A stretch of DNA of 37,499 nucleotides from Pseudomonadota bacterium (GTDB taxonomy: Bacteria > Pseudomonadota > Alphaproteobacteria > Paracaedibacterales > JAKBAR01): positions 1 through 37,499 of the forward strand of contig JAKBAR010000008.1 of the NCBI GenBank assembly GCA_021808925.1. Reading direction: 5' to 3'. This document shows positions 18,313-26,943 of the stretch, piece by piece (position 1 is the stretch's first letter; every line of letters begins with the position of its first letter). A program made the translations under genes and the position numbers. Below the pieces are notes generated by a model. It worked only from the letters and a program-made list of their open reading frames with translations. It was not told the origin of the DNA and made no database searches.

Positions 18313-19185
18313 TTAATTGAGCTCCGGATCTTTCGACCAATCAATCACTTTTCCACGGGTATCATCCCATCGATAAAGCCATGAAACACCATAAGGAATA
18401 TAACAATTGTCTGGCTCAGAGTATGCCTCATCCTCCATTGCATGATCTAGGATTATAAAATTATACTCAAGTTCACGGGCGATTTTGAGCAAATCTTCCA
18501 TGGCATAGGCATTAATTAAATTCGCATGCAAAAGCCATATATGGCGAATATTGCGACCAAAAATTTTTTCAGACGCAGCTCTATAAAAAGCAAACTTTGC
18601 CTGTGTATGCGCAAGATACTCAGTAATTATTTTTTCTTTATTTTCCGGATTTTCCGTTAGTTTTTGATTAAACTTCCAATCATCTGTATCAATCGTAACG
18701 GGGGCAATTGTATAATTTTCCTTTTTTAAAAAAGTCTCAAAGGGTGCACGTATTTCTTTTGTAGACCCCGTATCAAGGTAGGGATGCCTAAAATATTTAT
18801 AAGAGAACCCTGCATCTTGCATAAGTTTTTTTGAAATTTTTGCTCCCTTAAGGACGTCCTCTTGAAAGTCTTCAGCCTTTGATTGGCTTAAGTACGGATG
18901 GGAATATGTGTGATTTCCAAGGGAATGGCCATACTCAATCCATCGTTTTAGAATCGCTATTTTTTCCTCTGTCCCCCCCTTATCATAGAGGTTTCCCTCA
19001 TTCACAAAACCAATGGCAGGTGCACCAAAATTCTTTAAAGCCTCTAAAATACTCTCGCTAATGAATTGCTGATCTTCTATTGATAAATCCTGTGGACAGG
19101 GAAGATCATCAAATGTTATCGCCACCTCATGCGCACAGGCGAAAGGTGTCACTAAAAATAAGAGTATAAGGATAAAAAGTTTCAT
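18313..19185 (-). CDS. Secreted polysaccharide deacetylase (NodB-type)
   Basis: A 290-residue protein of the carbohydrate esterase 4 fold, which removes acetyl groups from amino sugars in chitin, peptidoglycan or exopolysaccharide. The signal peptide is MKLFILILLFLVTPFACA. The NodB motifs follow: ITFDD (D26 as catalytic base, D27 as metal ligand), GNHTYSHP (H92 and H96 as metal ligands) and RHPYL (133-137). The C-terminal part (170-290) differs from classic CDA enzymes and includes a WLLHAN segment that may supply the late catalytic His. The start lies 10 bases after the ettA stop codon, which suggests translational coupling. The target polymer is unknown. Confidence 0.88.
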   Translation of the reverse strand: MKLFILILLFLVTPFACAHEVAITFDDLPCPQDLSIEDQQFISESILEALKNFGAPAIGFVNEGNLYDKGGTEEKIAILKRWIEYGHSLGNHTYSHPYLSQSKAEDFQEDVLKGAKISKKLMQDAGFSYKYFRHPYLDTGSTKEIRAPFETFLKKENYTIAPVTIDTDDWKFNQKLTENPENKEKIITEYLAHTQAKFAFYRAASEKIFGRNIRHIWLLHANLINAYAMEDLLKIARELEYNFIILDHAMEDEAYSEPDNCYIPYGVSWLYRWDDTRGKVIDWSKDPELN

Positions 19186-19195
19186 TACGACATTA

Positions 19196-20875
19196 CTAGC
19201 GTGCTAGGGGTTTAAAGCGAATGCGTTTAGGATCCAACGCATCGGCACCCAGGCGGCGCTTTTTATCCGCCTCGTAACTTTCAAAGTTTCCTTCAAACCA
19301 CTCCACATGACTCTCGCCCTCAAACGCAAGAATATGTGTGGCACAGCGATCCAGGAAGAAACGATCGTGGGAAATCACAATGGCACATCCCTCGTAGTTT
19401 ACAAGCCCTTCTTCCAGCGAACGCAGCGTTTCCACATCAAGATCGTTCGTGGGTTCGTCCAAAAGAAGCACATTTGCCCCTGATTTTAAAATGCGTGCCA
19501 AATGCACACGGTTGCGCTCACCCCCTGAGAGAAGACCCACTTTTTTTTGCTGATCAGCCCCTCTAAAATTAAAACAAGAGCAGTACGCACGGCTTGGCAT
19601 CTCGCGCCTGCCCAATTGCACAACATCAAGACCATCCGAGATTTCCTGCCACACAGTTTTATTGGCATCGAGCACATCACGGCTTTGATCCACATAGCCA
19701 AGAACGACAGACTCCCCAAGTTTAAGGTCGCCCGCATCAGGTTTTTCTTGCCCTGTGAGCATTCTAAAAAGGGTTGTCTTACCCGCACCATTGGGGCCAA
19801 TCACCCCCACAATACCGCCGCGTGGAAGCTTAAACGACAAGTCGTCGATTAAAAGTTTGTCGCCAAAAGCTTTTGTAATATTTTTGGCCTCAATCACATT
19901 ATCGCCCAGGCGCTCTCCAGGCGGAATGAAAATTTGACCATCGCCTTGACCTGTATCGTAGGTTTTGCTCAGGAGTTCCTCATACGCTGCAATACGGGCT
20001 TTGCTTTTGGACTGACGGGCCTTGGGCGATTGGCGAATCCACTCAAGTTCTTGAGCCAGTTGCTTTTGGCGCGATTGTTCTTGTTTTTGCTCAAGGACAA
20101 GGCGTTTTTGTTTGGCTTCAAGCCATGCGGAATAGTTTCCTTCAAAAGGAATGCCTTCGCCGCGGTCAAGTTCTAAAATCCATCCCACAACATTATCAAG
20201 AAAATAACGATCGTGGGTGATCAGAACAACGGTGCCTTTATAGTTTTGAAGATATTTTTCTAGCCATGCCACAGATTCTGCATCAAGGTGGTTCGTAGGC
20301 TCGTCTAAAAGTAACAAATCAGGCATTGAGAGCAGCAAGCGACACAGAGCAACACGGCGTTTCTCACCGCCAGAAAGACGCTCAACAGCCCAGTCTCCGG
20401 GAGGGCAGCGCAGTGCGTCCATCGCGATATCAACTTTGCGATCAATATCCCATGCATCCACATTATCAATTTTTTCTTGGAGTTCTGCCTGCGTTTCTAA
20501 AAGCGCATTCATTTCATCATCAGACATGGGCTCCATAAATTTTTCATTGAGGGCCTCAAAATCCTCTAATAGTTTTTTAATCGACGCCACACCCAGCATC
20601 ACATTGCCCAGCACATCAAGAGTTGCATCAAGCTCAGGCTCCTGTGCTAAATAGCCGACCTTGACACCCTCTGCGGCCCAGGCTTCCCCTTGAAATTCCT
20701 TATCCAAGCCCGCCATAATTTTTAACAGTGTGGACTTACCTGCACCGTTGGGGCCGATGATGCCAATCTTGGCACCGGGGAAAAAAGACAGCCAGATATC
20801 TTTTAAGACAGTGCGTCCGCCGGGGTAATGCTTTGAGAGCGATTTAATGACATAAGAATATTGATAGGAGGCCAT
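19196..20875 (-). CDS. ettA: ABC-F translation factor EttA
   Basis: A 559-residue soluble protein with two ABC ATPase domains, the energy-dependent translational throttle that binds the ribosomal E site and gates the first peptide bond by ATP/ADP ratio. Each domain has a Walker A (GPNGAGKST and GPNGAGKTT), a signature ([12 protein letters not shown] and [12 protein letters not shown]) and a Walker B ([12 protein letters not shown] and [12 protein letters not shown]). The Arm/linker region between them has the EttA sequence ([19 protein letters not shown]). The C-terminus ends in the family's [11 protein letters not shown] place the start at the ATG giving [13 protein letters not shown] four codons upstream has no better ribosome binding site. 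It follows the LRR gene and precedes the deacetylase on the same strand. Confidence 0.96.
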   Translation of the reverse strand: MASYQYSYVIKSLSKHYPGGRTVLKDIWLSFFPGAKIGIIGPNGAGKSTLLKIMAGLDKEFQGEAWAAEGVKVGYLAQEPELDATLDVLGNVMLGVASIKKLLEDFEALNEKFMEPMSDDEMNALLETQAELQEKIDNVDAWDIDRKVDIAMDALRCPPGDWAVERLSGGEKRRVALCRLLLSMPDLLLLDEPTNHLDAESVAWLEKYLQNYKGTVVLITHDRYFLDNVVGWILELDRGEGIPFEGNYSAWLEAKQKRLVLEQKQEQSRQKQLAQELEWIRQSPKARQSKSKARIAAYEELLSKTYDTGQGDGQIFIPPGERLGDNVIEAKNITKAFGDKLLIDDLSFKLPRGGIVGVIGPNGAGKTTLFRMLTGQEKPDAGDLKLGESVVLGYVDQSRDVLDANKTVWQEISDGLDVVQLGRREMPSRAYCSCFNFRGADQQKKVGLLSGGERNRVHLARILKSGANVLLLDEPTNDLDVETLRSLEEGLVNYEGCAIVISHDRFFLDRCATHILAFEGESHVEWFEGNFESYEADKKRRLGADALDPKRIRFKPLAR

Positions 20876-20930
20876 AAAAAAACACAATTGTAAGATCTAA
20901 GAGGTACCCTACCATAGATCATGGTGAATT

Positions 20931-20954
20931 AAAAAGGGGGTAGCGATCCTCCCC
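20931..20954 (-). terminator. Probable terminator of the LRR gene
   Basis: Reading leftward after the LRR stop, GGGGAG pairs with CTACCCC with one bulge around a GATCG loop, followed by five T (A on the plus strand, 20931-20935). The stem is short, so termination may be partial, leaving ettA with its own promoter or with read-through. Confidence 0.5.
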
Positions 20955-20995
20955 TCATCAGGTTTTTTTTTACTTATTTATTGTTTTTATAGAGG

Positions 20996-21565
20996 CTACC
21001 GAATAGTAAGATCACGATCGTACTTTTGGCATGCATTGTCGAGATCTCGGAAACCATTTTTGGTAATAGTGTTATTTAAAATCCACAATTTTGTGAGGCA
21101 CGTATTATTCCAAATAATTTCTTTAAGGGAATCAATGCTTTTATCAGAAAGGCCCGTGTCGTAAAAACTAATTTCTTCAATCCCTGAATTCTTCAGGTAA
21201 AGACTAAGCGTTTTAAGGCCATTATCCGTCAGATTATTTTCGCCAAGGTTAACTATTTTTATATTTTTATTTTTGCTGAGAGTTTGTCCAAATTTTTCCA
21301 TACTTTTTTCTGTGATATAAGTATTGTAAAGCGAAAGCTTCTTGACTTCTAAGTTTGAAATCTCATCACAAAGGATATTAAGACCGTTATCTCCGATTGT
21401 TTCTTTGTTAAGATCGAGCTCTCCCTCACAAAATTTTTCTTTGACAAGCGTGCGTATCCGATCTTTCTCCTTTTCTTCTTTTAGATCACTCCCCAAAAGA
21501 GATGCTGTGCCTGTCAAAAAAAGAATAAAAGCAACTGTGTGTATACAAAAGCGATAAAGCATCAT
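20996..21565 (-). CDS. Secreted leucine-rich-repeat protein
   Basis: A 189-residue exported protein. The N-terminus (about 1-24, MMLYRFCIHTVAFILFLTGTASLLG) is a signal peptide. The rest is made of about four leucine-rich repeats of the ribonuclease-inhibitor class, with period 27-29: LDLNKETIGDNGLNILCDEI, VKKLSLYNTYITEKSMEKFG, IKIVNLGENNLTDNGLKTLS, IEEISFYDTGLSDKSIDSLK, and LTKLWILNNTITKNGFRDLD. Such solenoids bind proteins, and short secreted ones occur in amoeba- and ciliate-associated bacteria as candidate effectors. A remnant of a related gene lies at 18032-18262. A Cys-containing N-terminus leaves a lipoprotein possible, but no clear lipobox is seen. It lies 49 bases downstream of dsbD. 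Confidence 0.82.
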   Translation of the reverse strand: MMLYRFCIHTVAFILFLTGTASLLGSDLKEEKEKDRIRTLVKEKFCEGELDLNKETIGDNGLNILCDEISNLEVKKLSLYNTYITEKSMEKFGQTLSKNKNIKIVNLGENNLTDNGLKTLSLYLKNSGIEEISFYDTGLSDKSIDSLKEIIWNNTCLTKLWILNNTITKNGFRDLDNACQKYDRDLTIR

Positions 21566-21614
21566 GATTCTTTCTCCTCAAAAATATCTATTAAAGTCTT
21601 CCACAGATTATTTT

Positions 21615-23639
21615 TTATGTCGAGGGGATGATTTCTTGTAAACGTTTGAGGGTGAGAATCTCAGGCAAAACCACAGGCTCGCCCTCTTTTGGATAAAAAA
21701 CGCAAAAGGGAATGCCTTTTCTGTCAAAGGACTCCAAGAGTGCTGTAATCTCTGGATTGGCATGGGTCCAGTCAGCTTTAAGGACATGAACGCCATGAGC
21801 TTTGAAGAGGTCTTGAGCATTTTTCGACGCTAACACATGCTCATTCATTTGACACGTCAAACACCACGCAGCTGTTGCATAGACCAGCGTTGGCTCCTTG
21901 AGTGCAATGGCACGATCGAGTTTTTCTTTTGAATAGAGAGAGTCATGATAGCAAGATTCATTTTTAGTGTTATCACTAACTAATATCCAAAAAGGTAGTG
22001 CTATACTGAGTGCTGAAGAAAACATTGTGATTTTTGTGAAAAGATTTTTTCTACCAACGTTATTTTTTAAAATCCATAGGGCAAAAGCTAAAGCAACAAG
22101 GGTCCAACCGCTATAAAAAATACCGCTTGGTCCTACCTCGTGTATTAAAATCCATATTAGCCAAACAAGTGTAAGGTAAAGGGGAAAGGCCAAGAATTCT
22201 TTGAGTTGAATCATCCAAGGGCCTGGCTTGGGAAGTCTGTTTTTTTTGATAGGAAGAAAACTGAGGCATAAAAAAGGAAAAGCAAGGCCAAGACCTAAAA
22301 ACATCATTGTCAGAAGAATCATCCAGGCATTTTTTGTAAAGGCGTATCCAATAGCTGTGGCCATGAAGGGGGCTGTGCAGGGTGTTGCCACTAATGTAGC
22401 CAAAATACCTGTCAAGAACGGGGATAAAAACGCATGGGAGGTTTCTAATTTTTTGGAAAGCTTTTCGCTTACTTTTCCCCCTGTCCAGGAAATATGAAAA
22501 AATCCTGAAAGATTGAGGGCAATTAAAAACAAAAGCCCTATCATAAAAAGGATAAAGGGCGGTGACTGCATTTGAAACCCCCAGCCTATGGCCGTACCTG
22601 TATGCTTTAGCGCAATCATCACCCCACCTAGACAAAGAAAAGATGCCACAATCCCAAGGGTGTATGCCACCCCTTCTCTTTTTTTGGAGGAGTTTTCGTG
22701 CTGAATAAGACTTAAGATTTTTAGAGAAAGAACCGGAAACACACAGGGCATTGCGTTCAAAATAATACCACCTAGAAAGGCACAGGCGAGCATAAGAATG
22801 TTTTGTATTAGGGGATTTATTGTGTGTGTGAGGGTGATATCAAAAGCTTTTATCCCATTTTTCATATCAAATATCAAAAGCCCTGACGTTGTGGCGATAT
22901 CTTTCTCATTTCTAAGGGGCACTTGAATATAAAAATGATTATCATCCATTTCAAAGGTTTGAGGCGCATGATCATCGACCCACAGATCCTGGCGAGGGAG
23001 AAAATTAATTTTTTGAATAGGGTTTATCTCGTCTTTTGGATTTTCAAAAATAAGAGCCTTTGGCACAATAATCGTCAGCATTTTTTGATGCTGTGTGTAG
23101 GTTAAAATTTCTGTGATTTTATGGGGCGTTTTTTGTTTGATAAGATCAGGAATTTCTTTGGAGCGCGGCTCTTTTGAGAGAGGTAGATTCAGTGAAAGTG
23201 TTGTTTTTTCAGGCACACAGAGGTTCGAACACACAAGCCACTTGGCCTTGAGCGTGAGCTGAATAAAGTTTTTATCATAATTTTCAGGGACATGAATCTC
23301 TGTAAAATAATAGGTTTTTCCTGTGTATCCATAGCTCGTGCTGTGTTCACTTCTCAAAATAGACGGTGTTGACCACAGAATGGGTCCCGCTTTTAGACCA
23401 TCGTCAAGCGTCCATTCGAACGTTGCTTCAAGTCCTGCATCACCGGGGTTTTCCCAATATAACGATTGATTGGCTTCGGGTTCTAAGACAAGTGCAACCC
23501 AAAAAGATCCGCCTTTGGAGGGATTTGAAAGTGCGATAAGGGAAGCCTTTGTGTGGGGTGTCGCTGCAGAAAAAGTATTCGCACCGGTTATTAAAATAAA
23601 AAAGCTTAAAAAAAAGCTGAAGACAACAGACATAGACAC
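21615..23639 (-). CDS. Thiol:disulfide interchange protein, DsbD/ScsB type
   Basis: A 674-residue inner-membrane protein that carries electrons from cytoplasmic thioredoxin to periplasmic thiol partners. After a signal peptide (about 1-25) comes a periplasmic N-terminal domain with the Cys pair C137/C141 (VCSNLC). A central membrane domain (about 277-540, some eight segments) has C299 in NAMPCVFPVLS and C421 in VATPCTAPF. A C-terminal thioredoxin domain has WCLTC (C593, C596). All three redox pairs are present, so the relay looks complete. The N-terminal domain is longer than in E. coli DsbD, as in the ScsB branch found in alphaproteobacteria. It leads a leftward run with the LRR gene, and is divergent from pepF. 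Confidence 0.9.
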   Translation of the reverse strand: MSMSVVFSFFLSFFILITGANTFSAATPHTKASLIALSNPSKGGSFWVALVLEPEANQSLYWENPGDAGLEATFEWTLDDGLKAGPILWSTPSILRSEHSTSYGYTGKTYYFTEIHVPENYDKNFIQLTLKAKWLVCSNLCVPEKTTLSLNLPLSKEPRSKEIPDLIKQKTPHKITEILTYTQHQKMLTIIVPKALIFENPKDEINPIQKINFLPRQDLWVDDHAPQTFEMDDNHFYIQVPLRNEKDIATTSGLLIFDMKNGIKAFDITLTHTINPLIQNILMLACAFLGGIILNAMPCVFPVLSLKILSLIQHENSSKKREGVAYTLGIVASFLCLGGVMIALKHTGTAIGWGFQMQSPPFILFMIGLLFLIALNLSGFFHISWTGGKVSEKLSKKLETSHAFLSPFLTGILATLVATPCTAPFMATAIGYAFTKNAWMILLTMMFLGLGLAFPFLCLSFLPIKKNRLPKPGPWMIQLKEFLAFPLYLTLVWLIWILIHEVGPSGIFYSGWTLVALAFALWILKNNVGRKNLFTKITMFSSALSIALPFWILVSDNTKNESCYHDSLYSKEKLDRAIALKEPTLVYATAAWCLTCQMNEHVLASKNAQDLFKAHGVHVLKADWTHANPEITALLESFDRKGIPFCVFYPKEGEPVVLPEILTLKRLQEIIPST

Positions 23640-23772
23640 GGAGGTAATTCTAAAAAATCTATTTTATTAAAAGCGTGATCTTTCCCATCGAGCAAGTTAA
23701 AAATCCCACTTGCTATCTCTTAAAACTTCAGAGAATATCGAGGAAGAAGGAAACTAAGACTTTGGAGACTTT

Positions 23773-25560
23773 ATGTCAGGGACGCACACACACGAAATCA
23801 TCACAGAGGATCTTCCCCGTTGGGACCTATCGGATTTTTATCACTCCCCAGAGGATTCAAAACTTCAGACGGATATGGAAAGTCTGCAAAAAGATGTGAA
23901 GGCCTTCGTACAAAAACAAGGAACGATTAAAAATCGTCTCTCAGAGCTGTATGATGATCTGATGATTTTTCAAGATATTGCACAGCGTTCATCAAAATTA
24001 TCGTCTTATTCCTATTTGAATTTTGCAACGCAAATGACGAATGAAAAGGCAAAAGCCTTTGAGCAAAAAGTCAGTGAGTTTCAAACAAGTCTTTGGACGG
24101 ATTTGATTTTTTTCACGCATGAAATTCAAGAGCTCAGTGATGAAGATATGGAAAAAGCGTATGCTTCTAATGCAGCATTAAAAACGTATAAGCCATGGCT
24201 GGATCATACGCGCGTCTATAAAGATCACATGTTAGAGCTTCCCCAGGAGCAAATTCTTGTGCAAAAAGATCTCACATCGAGTGCGGCGTGGGTGCGTCTT
24301 TATGATCAAACACTGGCGGAGATGATGTTTAAGGACCATAAGGGTGTCTCGCTGAATCTTTCGCAAGTGCTTGAGCGGATGTCTGATCCTGAGGCAGCGG
24401 TGCGTCAAGAAGCAGCAGAGTTATTATCCCAGGAGCTTTCGTCTAAAAAATCACTGCTGACGCTTATTTTTAATACTCTTTTAAAGGATAAGGAGATTAA
24501 TGATAATCTTCGTCGCTATCCTTCACCTTGGACGTCGCGCCATTTGGCCAATCAAATCGAAGAAGAGGTTGTGGATGCGCTCGTGGCGACGGTAAAGGAT
24601 AATTATGACGTGTGTCATCGTTATTATGCGTGGAAAGCGAAGCAATTTGGTGTGAAGCGTCTTGAGTATTGGGACCGTAATGCCCCACTTTCTCATGCAG
24701 CAGACCCTAAAACATCGTGGGATGACGCCAAAAAAATAGTTTTTGAAGCGTATCATGCTTTTTGCCCTAAGATTGCTGCTATTGGGAAAAAATTTTTTGA
24801 TCATGATTGGATCGACGTTCCAGCCTATGCAGGCAAAACTTCTGGCGCATTTTCCCACCCCACAACGCCGGATGTTCATCCTTACCTTATGCTTAATTTT
24901 ATTGGCAAGCGCCGCGACGTGATGACGCTCGCCCACGAGCTTGGTCACGGCGTGCATCAGTATTTATCGAACGCACAGCCCTATCTTTTAACGCATACTC
25001 CACTGACGGTAGCCGAGACGGCTTCTGTGTTTGGTGAGATGCTAGCGTTCCGTTCCATGCTCTCAAAAGCAAAAACGAAAGATGAAAAACGCAGCCTCCT
25101 TGCGGGGAAGATCGAGGACATGATCAACACAGTTTTTCGCCAAATTTCTTTTCATGAATTCGAAGTTTTCTTGCACACAAAGCGCAAAGAGGGCGAGCTT
25201 TCTTATGATGATTTTACAAAGGCGTGGGAAAAAACACAGCGCGAGGCCCTTGGCGATGCCGTGCATTTGCATCCGCTCAGCCATAATTTTTGGGGCTATA
25301 TTTCCCACTTTTTGCACGTACCTTTTTATGTGTATGCCTATGCATTTGGTGATTGTTTGGTCAATAGTCTTTATAGTGTGTACCTTTCAAAGACAGTTCC
25401 TGACTTTCAAGAGCGTTATGTGCATCTGCTCAGTCAAGGAGGAAGCCAGACGTATGATAATCTTTTAAAACCCTTTGGGCTTGATCCTAAAAATAAATCT
25501 TTTTGGCAGGGTGGGATCGATGTCATTAAGGAACTTTTGGGGGAACTTGAAGCTCTTTAA
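23773..25560 (+). CDS. pepF: Oligoendopeptidase F (M3 family)
   Basis: A 595-residue cytoplasmic zinc peptidase that degrades oligopeptides of about 7-17 residues. The zinc site is visible: H388, E389 and H392 in LAHELGHGVHQ, with E415 in TVAETASVFGE. The substrate-channel segments TPDVHPYLMLNFIGKRRDV and the late VYAYAFGDCLV block are typical of the PepF subfamily. The length is normal. The start is supported by GGAG 7 bases upstream. It is divergent from dsbD and has no operon partner. Confidence 0.95.
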   Translation: MSGTHTHEIITEDLPRWDLSDFYHSPEDSKLQTDMESLQKDVKAFVQKQGTIKNRLSELYDDLMIFQDIAQRSSKLSSYSYLNFATQMTNEKAKAFEQKVSEFQTSLWTDLIFFTHEIQELSDEDMEKAYASNAALKTYKPWLDHTRVYKDHMLELPQEQILVQKDLTSSAAWVRLYDQTLAEMMFKDHKGVSLNLSQVLERMSDPEAAVRQEAAELLSQELSSKKSLLTLIFNTLLKDKEINDNLRRYPSPWTSRHLANQIEEEVVDALVATVKDNYDVCHRYYAWKAKQFGVKRLEYWDRNAPLSHAADPKTSWDDAKKIVFEAYHAFCPKIAAIGKKFFDHDWIDVPAYAGKTSGAFSHPTTPDVHPYLMLNFIGKRRDVMTLAHELGHGVHQYLSNAQPYLLTHTPLTVAETASVFGEMLAFRSMLSKAKTKDEKRSLLAGKIEDMINTVFRQISFHEFEVFLHTKRKEGELSYDDFTKAWEKTQREALGDAVHLHPLSHNFWGYISHFLHVPFYVYAYAFGDCLVNSLYSVYLSKTVPDFQERYVHLLSQGGSQTYDNLLKPFGLDPKNKSFWQGGIDVIKELLGELEAL

Positions 25561-26043
25561 TCCCATAGTTTTTCCTCTTTTAATCCATATTTGTCTCATT
25601 TTTTAGGAAGTATTGGTGTATTTCCCCAAAAAACAAGGAAAAATGAGCTCTCGATATCCTAAAAAGAGGCAAAGACTTTGTAAAAAATTACTTTTTCCAC
25701 CTCTTTTTGTGTGTTTTTCAGGGATATTGTGCTCATTTCCCCTTAAAATAGTCATTTTCCTCCAATTTTTGGCGATTTTCGGAATAATTTCCCTTTTTTG
25801 ACACGAAATTTTAGATTTTTGAGCCTTTTTCTTCACTATTTTAGGGCAAAAAATCACTATCAGAATCACCCCTAAAAATCCTAAGAATGTAAAGCCTTCA
25901 TCTCCCTAACCTACTGAATTTCTTTTGTGAGTGTTGACATTAAAAATGTGTAAACAATGAAACACTTCGTAATATACCTATCATTGCATCGAAGGAAAAA
26001 ATGGCAGATCCTATAATTAAGACCCATTGTTATTGATGCATTT
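25561..26043. other. 483-base gene-free stretch with inverted repeats and a mini-ORF
   Basis: No gene of normal size is supported. Nearby inverted repeats include TTTTTAGGA at 25600-25608 with TCCTAAAAA at 25657-25665, and AAAAAGAGG at 25661-25669 with CCTCTTTTT at 25700-25708. At 25788-25802 it holds the reverse complement of a 15-mer from 226-240. An 88-codon frame on the minus strand (25603-25869) is low-complexity and I reject it. Close to lpxC, 26001-26036 encodes an 11-residue peptide (MADPIIKTHCY) with a good AAGGA ribosome binding site. TTGACA occurs near 25934 without a clear -10 partner. Confidence 0.45.
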
Positions 26044-26907
26044 ATGCTGCTCACTTCTCAAAAAACACTTAAAAACTCTGTATCCTGCACGGGTGTTGGC
26101 GTTCATTCAGGTCAAACAGCGTCCCTTACGTTTCATGGAGCCCCTGCCCATACGGGTATTGTGTTTTTGCGAGGTGACCTCAGCACAAAAACAGAGGATT
26201 TTATCTCCTCGCATATTCATTCCGTCGTTGATACAGCGTTTTGTACGACCCTCGCGAATAAGCGCGGTCATAAGGCACGGACTGTGGAGCATGTTCTTGC
26301 AGCCTTCAAAGGATGTGGCATTGACAATGCTATTGTGGAGCTTCATGGCGAGGAAGTGCCTATTATGGATGGCAGTGCTGCTCCCTTTGTTGAAATGATC
26401 GAGCGTGCCGGCGTTCTTTTGCAGGATACGCCGACAGCAATGATTAAGATAAAACGCCCTGTCAGCGTGGCTTTTGGGGACAGTAAAGCTATGCTCATTC
26501 CTGATGAAACTTTCAATCTTCAGATGACATTCAATGCGGGGCGTCGCCTCAATAACCTATCTTGGACCTTTGATTTTAGCCCAACCTTTGATCATTTTCG
26601 CGACCATATTGCATCCGCACGGACGTTTGGTTTTTATGAGGACGCAGAAAAAATGTGGGCAGCAGGTCTTGCGAAGGGGACCTCTTTGGATAATACAGTT
26701 GTCTTTCAAGACGGCATCCTCATGAACACCTCAGGGCTTAGATTTCAAGACGAAATGGTCCGTCACAAGCTTCTCGATGCGTTGGGCGATTTAGCGCTTT
26801 TAGGGCGCTCAATCCAAGGAAAATTTATTGGCGTAAATTCAGGCCACACGCTGCACTATAAGCTCATGCAAGAAGTGTTGAGCTCTGAGGATAATTATTC
26901 TTTTTAA
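26044..26907 (+). CDS. lpxC: UDP-3-O-acyl-N-acetylglucosamine deacetylase LpxC
   Basis: A 287-residue zinc enzyme catalysing the committed step of lipid A synthesis at the inner face of the membrane. The zinc ligands H83 (VEHVLAAF), H241 and D245 (RHKLLDALGD) and the catalytic H268 (GHTLHYKL) are all present. So are the inner block DNAIVELHGEEVPIMDGSA and the FGFYED segment of the substrate tunnel. The length is slightly short of 300 but complete. The cell therefore makes lipid A. The ATG at 26044 fits the family N-terminus but has no ribosome binding site of its own. A mini-ORF ends 7 bases upstream and may supply ribosomes. In many proteobacteria lpxC follows ftsZ; here it stands alone. Confidence 0.96.
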   Translation: MLLTSQKTLKNSVSCTGVGVHSGQTASLTFHGAPAHTGIVFLRGDLSTKTEDFISSHIHSVVDTAFCTTLANKRGHKARTVEHVLAAFKGCGIDNAIVELHGEEVPIMDGSAAPFVEMIERAGVLLQDTPTAMIKIKRPVSVAFGDSKAMLIPDETFNLQMTFNAGRRLNNLSWTFDFSPTFDHFRDHIASARTFGFYEDAEKMWAAGLAKGTSLDNTVVFQDGILMNTSGLRFQDEMVRHKLLDALGDLALLGRSIQGKFIGVNSGHTLHYKLMQEVLSSEDNYSF

Positions 26908-26943
26908 ACTTTTCCACTGATTGCAAACGTTTTTTGTATTCCT

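Noticed and set aside
25603-25869. 88-codon minus-strand frame in the gap between pepF and lpxC
   Set aside because: Low-complexity Lys/Ile-rich translation, palindromic DNA beneath it and an overlapping open frame on the other strand indicate non-coding sequence.
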